Part shown: positions 49,946 through 56,874 of the stretch, piece after piece
Numbering within the stretch: position 1 is the stretch's first letter
Layout of the letters: every line of letters starts with the position of its first letter
Source of the DNA: an uncultured Lachnospiraceae bacterium
GTDB taxonomy: Bacteria > Bacillota > Clostridia > Lachnospirales > Lachnospiraceae
Direction of reading: 5' to 3'
DNA: 64,000 bases
NCBI GenBank assembly: GCA_910578115.1
Contig: CAJTPO010000020.1
Location: 1-64,000, forward strand
Made by a program: the position numbers and the translations under genes
Notes under the pieces: model-generated
The model's input: the letters and a program-made list of their open reading frames with translations, nothing else
What the model was told of the DNA's origin: nothing
Databases searched by the model: none

Positions 49946-51460
49946 ATGAACTTTATGGGCAGATTACACAGGGTGATAAATGACGAGAAAAAGTTGACGG
50001 AAAACGGGGCGCGCGGCTATGCTGCCACGGGCAGTGCACTGGTGGATCTGAATTTTGCGGCGGCGTCTTTAAGGAGCAGGACGGCAGCGGAGATTGTCAG
50101 AGGGTTTATTCCGGCCTTCTATGAGGACAGAGTACTGGCGATCAAGTGGCTGTTTTTCCTGCGGGATGTAAGGGGCGGCCTGGGGGAGCGGAGAAGTTTC
50201 CGTATTATCATTCGCTATCTGGCGGAAAGCGCGCCGGAACTGATAGGCGGCCTGATCGATCTGATGGCGGAGTACGGACGATACGACGATCTGTTGTGTC
50301 TGTTTGATACGCCGCTCGAGGAAGCGGCGCTGACGGCATTGATGCGGCAGCTGGAACGGGACGTCATAAACAGCGAGACGACAGGGAAGGTTTCCCTGTG
50401 TGCGAAGTGGATGCCGGGCAACAATACGTCTTCCCCGGAATCCCGCCGGAACGCGGCAAAGCTGCAGCATTTCATGGGAATGACCGCGAAAGAGTACAGG
50501 AAGATGCTGTCCTCTCTGCGGGCGCATCTGAATGTGACGGAAGTGTATATGAGCGACAACCGCTGGGGTGAGATTAGGTATGCGGGGTTGGCTTCCAGAG
50601 CCAATGTGATTTACCGGAAGGCCTTTATGCTTCATGATCAGAAACGGCGCGAAGCGTATCTGGAGGCAGTGCAGAACAACCGGGCGACGATCCATGCAGG
50701 TGTGTTGATGCCGCATGAGATTGTGGCGCAGTATACGGTGCGTTCCGGGTGGAGACTGCAGACAGGTGCGGAAGATGCGACGCTGGAAGCCCTGTGGAAG
50801 AACCTGCCGGCGATGGAGACAGCGGCCGCAAATGTTCTCTGCGTGGTGGACGGCTCCGGCAGTATGCTGTGTCCGGTGGGCGACGGCAATTTCACGGCGC
50901 TGCATGTTTCCAATGCGCTTGGCATCTATTTTGCGGAGCAGCTGCGCGGCGCATATCATGACAGGTTTATTACCTTTTCAGCAAGCCCGAAGTATGTGGA
51001 TCTGTCGGTCTGCAGGACACTTCGGGAAAAGCTGGAACTGGCACTTGCACACAGTGACTGTACCAATACGAATATAGAGGCGACTTTTGAACTGATCCTG
51101 CAGACGGCGGTGAGAGGCCGCCTGAGCCAGCAGGAGCTTCCGGGGACGGTGCTTGTCATCTCGGATATGGAGTTTGACATGGCGGTAAGCGGTAACGGCA
51201 AAAGAACGCTTTTTGATACGATCGGCAGACGTTTTGCGGCTCATGGCTACCGGATGCCGAAGCTGGTATTCTGGAATGTGAACAGCAGGACAAATGTGAT
51301 CCCGGTGCGGGAGAATGAACTGGGCGTGGGGTTGGTCAGCGGCTTTTCCACCAATGTATGCAATATGGTCCTTTCCAATGAGCTGGATCCTTACCAGTGC
51401 CTGAAAAAGGTGCTCGACGGGGAAAGATATAAAAGGGTGGAGGAAAGGCTGAATGCCTGA
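49946..51460 (+). CDS. DUF2828/vWA protein with Ro60-like architecture
   Basis: 504 residues. The N-terminal 280 residues are helical and match DUF2828: ENGARGYAATGSALVDLNFA, then AIKWLFFLRDVRGGLGERRS, EYGRYDDLL, LCAKWMPGNNTSS and EVYMSDNRWGEIRYAGLASR. From about 293 a von Willebrand A domain has an intact MIDAS site: DGSGS (Asp302, Ser304, Ser306), CTNTNIEA and VISDMEFD. A helical ring followed by a metal-bearing vWA domain is also the plan of Ro60/TROVE proteins, which hold Y RNAs. The two tRNA-like RNAs directly upstream make an RNA-binding role attractive, but this is inference. Confidence 0.85.
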   Translation: MNFMGRLHRVINDEKKLTENGARGYAATGSALVDLNFAAASLRSRTAAEIVRGFIPAFYEDRVLAIKWLFFLRDVRGGLGERRSFRIIIRYLAESAPELIGGLIDLMAEYGRYDDLLCLFDTPLEEAALTALMRQLERDVINSETTGKVSLCAKWMPGNNTSSPESRRNAAKLQHFMGMTAKEYRKMLSSLRAHLNVTEVYMSDNRWGEIRYAGLASRANVIYRKAFMLHDQKRREAYLEAVQNNRATIHAGVLMPHEIVAQYTVRSGWRLQTGAEDATLEALWKNLPAMETAAANVLCVVDGSGSMLCPVGDGNFTALHVSNALGIYFAEQLRGAYHDRFITFSASPKYVDLSVCRTLREKLELALAHSDCTNTNIEATFELILQTAVRGRLSQQELPGTVLVISDMEFDMAVSGNGKRTLFDTIGRRFAAHGYRMPKLVFWNVNSRTNVIPVRENELGVGLVSGFSTNVCNMVLSNELDPYQCLKKVLDGERYKRVEERLNA

Positions 51461-51475
51461 AGGCGTGGCGCTGTA

Positions 51476-51504
51476 TTGTATTCTGTTTTTTCGCATGGTA
51501 TAAT
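51476..51504 (+). promoter_or_regulatory. Promoter upstream of leader copy A
   Basis: TTGTAT (51476-51481), 17-nt spacer, TATAAT (51499-51504) preceded by TGG. Directs transcription through leader copy A. Confidence 0.7.
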
Positions 51505-51565
51505 CAAAATATTCAAATTCGGGAAGTCGTTTTTTTGATGAAATAGTAACGGAAGGTATTCGCTG

Positions 51566-51717
51566 AGAAGGAGGCATGGTAATAAGGTTGAAAAATCACA
51601 CTGATGTGCTGATTTTTCAACTGCGAGTTTGTGTCGGAGCCACAAACTCGAAATTGCAGAGCCAAATTTGAAATTTGGCCCGCGGCCTTCGCAAAAAACT
51701 GCTTCGGCATGGAGGTA
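51566..51717 (+). promoter_or_regulatory. Structured leader element, copy A (before an Rpn remnant)
   Basis: Hairpin 1 TTGAAAAATCA/TGATTTTTCAA (51588-51620), hairpin 2 CGAGTTTGTG/CACAAACTCG (51624-51650), hairpin 3 GCCAAATTT/AAATTTGGC (51661-51679), then GCTTCGGCATGGAGGTAAAA. A frame of 31 codons from ATG 51576 runs through hairpins 1 and 2 and stops at 51671 in the third. Nearly identical to copy B. Confidence 0.8.
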
Positions 51718-51909
51718 AAAACGGGGATTCTTGAGATTGGTTTGGAGAAAGGAAGGCAGGAAGGGAACAGAGAAACGCTGGTGCGAAACGTAGAGTCAGT
51801 GATGAAGAATTTCAATATTACATTGCAGAAGGCATGTGACGGCCCTGGTATCACGACAAAGGAATACGAGGAAGCAAAAGCACAGATTGCGTTATTGCAT
51901 AAGGGATGA
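51709..51909 (+). pseudogene. C-terminal remnant of an Rpn-family gene
   Basis: From the ATG of the GGAGG site the frame reads MEVKTGILEIGLEKGRQEGN, then RETLVRNVESVMKNFNITLQ and KACDGPGITTKEYEEAK. This is the tail of Rpn/PDDEXK transposase-like proteins (GxxxGxxEG linker and short helical end). The nuclease domain is missing; the leader element has been joined directly to the tail. Confidence 0.6.
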
Positions 51910-51915
51910 TATAAT
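51887..51915 (+). promoter_or_regulatory. Promoter, probably of the lar genes
   Basis: TTGCGT (51887-51892), 17-nt spacer, TATAAT (51910-51915) with TG at 51907-51908. It sits at the very end of the Rpn remnant, about 290 nt before larE. Confidence 0.7.
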
Positions 51916-52034
51916 GTGTCTGTTGTGAAGACCGCACATAAGAATGGCAGGAAGCCATCCATGGAACAGAAGTTCCCTGCGGTTAGACGATTATTTCATG
52001 ATATTGCTGGTATTTCATTTTCGTATTAAGAAAC

Positions 52035-52086
52035 AGCAGTAAGTGATAGTGAATACTCCGAAACGGAGAATGTTATAGTTACTGCT
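52035..52086 (+). other. Long hairpin in the larE leader
   Basis: AGCAGTAA (52035-52042) pairs with TTACTGCT (52079-52086), with inner ATA/TAT and CTCCG/CGGAG pairs and an AAA loop; a T-rich run follows (ATATTTATATT). Could be a terminator of upstream transcripts or a control element of the lar genes. Confidence 0.5.
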
Positions 52087-52205
52087 ATATTTATATTGAA
52101 GTATGTATGTACAGGAAGGCATACGGTTTTTCCAAGAGGGACCGTGTGTCTTTTTCTGAGTTTAGAGAGGATATTTGCGAACGAGAAAGGGAGGAGGCTT
52201 ACGAC

Positions 52206-52949
52206 ATGAACTTATCCGAATTCTTTACGGAAAATCCGCAGGCGGCGATCGCCTTTTCCGGTGGTGTGGATTCGGCCTATCTGCTCTATGCGGCGTTGCA
52301 GTGCAGGGCAGAAGTGCGGGCTTATTATGTGAAATCGGTCTTTCAGCCGCAGTTTGAGCTGGACGACGGCATAAGGCTTGCAAAAGAGCTGGGAGCGGAT
52401 CTGCGGATTCTGGAGGCGGACGTGCTTACGCTGGAGGCTGTCGCATCAAACCCGCCGGACCGCTGCTACCACTGTAAGAAGATCATCTTTGAAGCGATCG
52501 GCGAAGCGGCACGGGCAGATGGTTTTTCCGTTTTGCTGGACGGTACGAACGCGTCTGACGAAGAAGGAGACCGGCCCGGTATGCGGGCGCTTCGAGAGCT
52601 GTCGGTACAGTCGCCGCTCCGGCTTTGCGGGCTGACCAAGGATGAGATCCGGCGTCTTTCGAGGGAGGCCGGCCTTTTTACCTGGGATAAGCCGGCCTAT
52701 GCCTGTCTTGCCACCAGGATTCCCGTCGGGGAGAGGATAACGGAGGAGAAACTTGCGGCCACCGAAGCCGCGGAATCTTATCTGTCCGGAATGGGATTCA
52801 GAGATTTCCGGGTACGCAGGATGGGAGATGCTGCCAGACTGCAGTTTCCGGCCGATCAGATAGGACAGGCAGTGGCAGACAGAGAAAATATCGTTCGGGA
52901 ACTGAGAAAATATTACGCGGCGGTACTGCTTGATTTGGAACCGCGGTAA
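52206..52949 (+). CDS. larE: LarE, sulfur transferase for nickel-pincer cofactor
   Basis: 247 residues from ATG 52206 (GGGAGGAGG upstream). PP-loop SGGVDS at 18-23 binds ATP. Cys167 in DKPAYACLATRIPVG corresponds to the sacrificial cysteine of LarE; an RCYHCKK pair (Cys87, Cys90) is also present. LarE activates and thiolates the carboxylates of the cofactor precursor made by LarB. Located 149 nt upstream of larB in the same direction. Confidence 0.92.
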   Translation: MNLSEFFTENPQAAIAFSGGVDSAYLLYAALQCRAEVRAYYVKSVFQPQFELDDGIRLAKELGADLRILEADVLTLEAVASNPPDRCYHCKKIIFEAIGEAARADGFSVLLDGTNASDEEGDRPGMRALRELSVQSPLRLCGLTKDEIRRLSREAGLFTWDKPAYACLATRIPVGERITEEKLAATEAAESYLSGMGFRDFRVRRMGDAARLQFPADQIGQAVADRENIVRELRKYYAAVLLDLEPR

Positions 52950-52952
52950 GGA

Positions 52953-53095
52953 AAAGGGTAAAGGTTGAAAAATCACACTGATGTGCTGATTTTTCAACTG
53001 CGAGTTTGTGCCGGAGCCACAAACTCGAGATCGCAGAGCCAAATTTAAAATTTGGCTCGCGGCCTTCGCAAAAGAACTGCTTCGGCATGGAGGAA
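52953..53095 (+). promoter_or_regulatory. Structured leader element, copy B (before larB)
   Basis: Hairpin 1 TTGAAAAATCA/TGATTTTTCAA (52965-52997), hairpin 2 CGAGTTTGTG/CACAAACTCG (53001-53027), hairpin 3 GCCAAATTT/AAATTTGGC (53038-53056), then CTGCTTCGGCATGGAGGAAA before ATG 53099. A frame of 27 codons begins TTG 52965 after AAGGG and stops at 53048. Located inside the lar gene cluster, between larE and larB. Confidence 0.8.
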
Positions 53096-53098
53096 AAT

Positions 53099-53866
53099 AT
53101 GAACAGTGAGATCAGAAAGATGTTGGAGGCGGTGCGAAGCGGGGAGATCTCTGTGGACGAAGCGCTTCTCACCATTAAGAAAGCACCTTTTGAGGATATC
53201 GGCTATGCCAAGGTGGACATGCATCGCGGTATCCGGCAGGGGGCTCCGGAGGTTATCTATGGGGCCGGCAAGACGGCGGAGCAGATGCTCGGTATTATCG
53301 AGGCCATGAAGAAGAGCGGGCAGGAGACGATTCTGATCACCCGTGTTACGCCGGAGGCAGCGGAATGTATCGGGAAGGTTTATAAGCTGGATTACCGGCA
53401 GGAGGCACGGATCGGTATTATTGGCGGTATGCCGGCGCCGGACGGTATCGGCCGGATTGTGGTCGCCACAGGCGGAACCTCCGATATTCCGGTGGCCGAG
53501 GAGGCGGCACTTACCGCTGAAGTGCACGGCAATGAGGTGGTGCGTCTCTATGATGTGGGTGTGGCGGGACTGCACCGGATGCTGGCGCATATGGATGAGA
53601 TCATGAGCGCCTCCGTGATCATTGCCATTGCGGGCATGGAGGGGGCGCTGGCCAGCGTGATCGGCGGGCTGGCGGACTGTCCGGTGATTGCAGTGCCTAC
53701 CAGTGTGGGATACGGAGCTTCTTTTCACGGAGTGAGCGCACTCCTGTCTATGCTGAATTCCTGTGCCAGCGGAGTATCGGTGGTGAACATCGACAACGGT
53801 TTTGGAGCCGGTTATCTGGCGGGAATGATCAACCATATGGCAAAAGGACATTCTGCTGAGAGATGA
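53099..53866 (+). CDS. larB: LarB, nickel-pincer cofactor precursor synthase
   Basis: 255 residues from ATG 53099. LarB carboxylates and hydrolyses nicotinic acid adenine dinucleotide to the dicarboxylated precursor. Recognisable parts: SVDEALLTIKKAPFEDIGYA, EVIYGAGKTAEQMLGIIEAM, and the AIR-carboxylase-like core VATGGTSDIPVAEEAALTAE, AGMEGALASVIGGLADCPVI, AVPTSVGYGASFHGVSALLS. Translation start is provided by leader element copy B. Confidence 0.95.
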   Translation: MNSEIRKMLEAVRSGEISVDEALLTIKKAPFEDIGYAKVDMHRGIRQGAPEVIYGAGKTAEQMLGIIEAMKKSGQETILITRVTPEAAECIGKVYKLDYRQEARIGIIGGMPAPDGIGRIVVATGGTSDIPVAEEAALTAEVHGNEVVRLYDVGVAGLHRMLAHMDEIMSASVIIAIAGMEGALASVIGGLADCPVIAVPTSVGYGASFHGVSALLSMLNSCASGVSVVNIDNGFGAGYLAGMINHMAKGHSAER

Positions 53867-53962
53867 TAGAAGCGTATAAAAGCGAAAAGGGTGGAACTGA
53901 ACGATTCTGCAGGGCGGCGACATGGGGGTCGTAAGAAATAAATGATTGCAGGAGGAGAAGAA

Positions 53963-55153
53963 ATGAAGACTTTATATTTAGACTGCGGTATGGGGGCGGC
54001 AGGAGATATGCTGACGGCAGCGCTGCTGGAACTGCTTCCGGATCCGGACGGATTTATTGCGGAACTGAATGCCGTAGGGATTCCGGGGGTGACGATTGAA
54101 AAAGAGCAGGTGAGCAAATGCGGCATTGGCGGTACGCATATTGCGGTAAAGATCAATGGTGTGGAAGAGGATGAGGCTGCGCATGGGCATCACCATGATG
54201 AGCACCATCACCATCACAGCGGGATGCACGACATTAAACATATTGTGCATCATCTTTCCGTGCCGGAAAGAGTCAGGAAGGATGTTCTCGGGGTCTATAC
54301 TTTGATCGCGGAGGCGGAGAGTCATGCACACGGTGTTCCGGTGACAGACATACATTTTCATGAAGTGGGTACCATGGATGCGGTGGCCGATGTGACGGCG
54401 GTTTGTCTGCTGATGGATCGGATTGCACCCGATCAGGTGATCGCGTCGCCGGTTCATGTGGGAAGCGGCCAGGTACAGTGCGCCCACGGTATCCTGCCGG
54501 TGCCCGCTCCGGCCACGGCGTATATTCTGCGGGATGTACCGATCTATGGCGGCGGGATCAGAGGAGAGCTGTGCACACCCACGGGAGCGGCGCTGCTTAA
54601 ATATTTTGTGACGGAGTTCGGCGATATGCCGGTTATGAAGATGACGGCCATCGGATACGGTATGGGTAAAAAGGATTTTCCGGCGGCCAACTGTGTACGG
54701 GCGATGCTTGGTGAGACGGAGAGCGCCGGGGACATTATCCTGGAACTCAACTGTAACGTGGACGATATGACCGGCGAGGCAGTCGGTTTCGCCATGGAAG
54801 CGCTGTTTGCCGCCGGAGCGCTGGATGTGTACACGGTGCCGATCGGCATGAAAAAATCCAGGCCCGGTACCCTCTTTTGTGTGATGTGTCGGCCGGAAGA
54901 CAGAGAGAAAATGGTTAAACTGCTCTTCCGGCATACGACCACCATCGGTATTCGGGAAAAGGCATATAAGCGCTATACACTTGACAGGTCGATGGAGACG
55001 GTGCGGACACCGTACGGTGAGGTCAGAAGCAAAATTTCAACCGGATATGGTGTTACAAGACAAAAATATGAATATGAAGATCTGGCCAGGGCGGCACGGG
55101 AGAATGATCTTTCCGTCAGCCAGATTCTTGCCGATATGGCGAAGCATAATTAA
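53963..55153 (+). CDS. larC: LarC, nickel insertion enzyme
   Basis: 396 residues in one continuous frame (GGAGGAG before ATG 53963), unlike species in which larC needs a ribosomal frameshift. Starts LYLDCGMGAAGDMLTAALLE; a histidine-rich loop lies near residues 73-95 (GHHHDEHHHHH), probably holding nickel; then IHFHEVGTMDAVADVTAVCL, ILELNCNVDDMTGEAVGFAM and MKKSRPGTLFCVMC. LarC inserts nickel into the cofactor in a CTP-dependent step. No larA-type enzyme is within the window. Confidence 0.95.
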   Translation: MKTLYLDCGMGAAGDMLTAALLELLPDPDGFIAELNAVGIPGVTIEKEQVSKCGIGGTHIAVKINGVEEDEAAHGHHHDEHHHHHSGMHDIKHIVHHLSVPERVRKDVLGVYTLIAEAESHAHGVPVTDIHFHEVGTMDAVADVTAVCLLMDRIAPDQVIASPVHVGSGQVQCAHGILPVPAPATAYILRDVPIYGGGIRGELCTPTGAALLKYFVTEFGDMPVMKMTAIGYGMGKKDFPAANCVRAMLGETESAGDIILELNCNVDDMTGEAVGFAMEALFAAGALDVYTVPIGMKKSRPGTLFCVMCRPEDREKMVKLLFRHTTTIGIREKAYKRYTLDRSMETVRTPYGEVRSKISTGYGVTRQKYEYEDLARAARENDLSVSQILADMAKHN

Positions 55154-55209
55154 CGGTAATATTCTGTGATTGATGCGGAATAAAAGAGAGATGAGAGGGA
55201 AGCGATCGG

Positions 55210-56784
55210 ATGAAAAGGCTTATTTTATTTTTTATGGTATTACTGCTGTGCCTGCCTCTGGCGGCCTGCGGCGGGGAGACGGCACAGAATGCGGATAAAA
55301 CGGAGCCTGACAGTGCAGAGCGAGAAGCCGTAGCGCTTGTTTACGGCAGTGGGGATTATACCAGGATCAATCCGGCAATGGATGAGCACGGGGAGATCAA
55401 TATCCTGCTTTTTGATGGACTGACGGCCCATAACGGAGCGAACGAAGTCGTTCCGGGGCTTGCTAAGAGCTGGGAGTTCGACGAAGCATCCTGTACTTAT
55501 ACCTTTCATCTGGAGGAAAATGTCAAGTGGCACGACGGCGGGGATTTTACGGCGGACGATGTGAAGTTTACGGTAGAGGCCATTATGGATCCGGAGAATG
55601 GTTCGGAGAATGCTCCCAATTATGAGGATGTGGAAGAGATCCGTGTGATCGACGATCATACCATTGTCTTTCGCCTGGCGGCACCCAATGTGGCATTTCT
55701 GGACTATATGACCATGGCGGTGCTGCCGGAGCATCTGCTGGCGGGCGAAGATATGCAGGAATCGGACTTTTTCCGAAATCCCGTAGGTACGGGACCCTAC
55801 AAGCTGGCGGGCTGGGATATGGGACAGGCAATCACGCTTGAAAGGAATGAGACTTACTATAAAGGGGCGGCGCATATAGAAAAGATCGTCTTTAAGATCG
55901 TGCCGGACGATACTGCCCGGGCGCTGCAGATGAAAGCGGGAGAGCTTGATCTGGCGCTGTTGACGCCGCGGGATGCGCAGATATTTGCGGATATGGAAGA
56001 GTATGTCTGTTATGAGATGAAGACCTCTGATTATCGGGGGATCCTTTTTAATTTCGGACACGAGTACTGGAAGAAGAACAGGGACTTGATTCCGGCAGTC
56101 TGCTGTGCCATCGACAGACAGTCGATCATCGATGCGGTGCTGCTGGGGCAGGGAGTGGCTGCCTATGGGCCGCTGCAGCGTAATATCTATGATAACAGGG
56201 ATGTCGAGCAGTATACCTTTGATCCTGAGCGGGCGCGGGAGATTCTGGAAGCTGCCGGGTGTACGATGGGAGACGAAGGTTTTTATGAGAGAGACGGTGA
56301 GAAAATCGGTTTTGTGATCAGTGTGGGAGCAGGGGATCAGGTGCGCATCGACATCGCACAGGCGGCGGCGCAACAGCTGCGGGCAGTGGGGATCGACTGC
56401 TCTGTGGATATTCCGGTGCAGGTGGACTGGGCCGGACAGATGGCTTATCTGATTGGCTGGGGCAGCCCGTTTGACGCCGATGACCATACGTATAAAGTAT
56501 TTGGTACGGATAAGGGCGCCAATTACAGCGGTTATTCCAATGCGGAGGTGGATCGTTATCTGCTGGAAGCCCGGCAGTCTGCCGACCGGACGGTGCGGGC
56601 CGAGGCATATGACCGGTTTCAGGAGGCGCTGGCAGAAGATCCTGCATTTGCCTTTATCTGCTATGTGGATGCCAATTATGTGGCCGACGCCGGGATTCAG
56701 GGTATTTCCGGAGATACGGTGATGGGACATCACGGTGTGGGTATTTTCTGGAATGTTGCGGAATGGACGATGCAGGAACCGTAG
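55210..56784 (+). CDS. ABC importer solute-binding lipoprotein, peptide/nickel type
   Basis: 524 residues with a lipoprotein signal (LPLAACGG). SBP_bac_5 family: GLAKSWEFDEASCTYTFHLE, KWHDGGDFTADDVKFTVEAI, PVGTGPYKLAGWDMGQAITL, and the C-terminal YIGWG-like segment YLIGWGSPFDADDHTY. This family binds peptides, nickel or metallophores. Placement directly after larC favours nickel delivery for the Lar cofactor, although peptide binding cannot be excluded. First gene of a four-gene transporter unit. Confidence 0.88.
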   Translation: MKRLILFFMVLLLCLPLAACGGETAQNADKTEPDSAEREAVALVYGSGDYTRINPAMDEHGEINILLFDGLTAHNGANEVVPGLAKSWEFDEASCTYTFHLEENVKWHDGGDFTADDVKFTVEAIMDPENGSENAPNYEDVEEIRVIDDHTIVFRLAAPNVAFLDYMTMAVLPEHLLAGEDMQESDFFRNPVGTGPYKLAGWDMGQAITLERNETYYKGAAHIEKIVFKIVPDDTARALQMKAGELDLALLTPRDAQIFADMEEYVCYEMKTSDYRGILFNFGHEYWKKNRDLIPAVCCAIDRQSIIDAVLLGQGVAAYGPLQRNIYDNRDVEQYTFDPERAREILEAAGCTMGDEGFYERDGEKIGFVISVGAGDQVRIDIAQAAAQQLRAVGIDCSVDIPVQVDWAGQMAYLIGWGSPFDADDHTYKVFGTDKGANYSGYSNAEVDRYLLEARQSADRTVRAEAYDRFQEALAEDPAFAFICYVDANYVADAGIQGISGDTVMGHHGVGIFWNVAEWTMQEP

Positions 56785-56874
56785 CAGAAGAAAAAGAGTC
56801 TGAGCGAAACCGGACTGGCAGAGGCAAGAATCGATGGAAAGGGTACTTACAGGAAAGAAAGGCGTGGTTATAAA

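Noticed and set aside
49946..51460. Classical TROVE-domain Ro60 protein
   Set aside because: The helical half matches DUF2828 better than classical TROVE sequences; only the overall plan is Ro60-like.
52035..52086. Nickel-cobalt riboswitch before larE
   Set aside because: It is one long hairpin; the multi-helix junction and conserved bases of the NiCo class are not visible.
53963..55153. Programmed frameshift in larC
   Set aside because: Both parts of LarC lie in one uninterrupted frame.
55240..56733. Long minus-strand open frame opposite the solute-binding protein gene
   Set aside because: Antisense shadow of a well-supported lipoprotein gene; no start signals.
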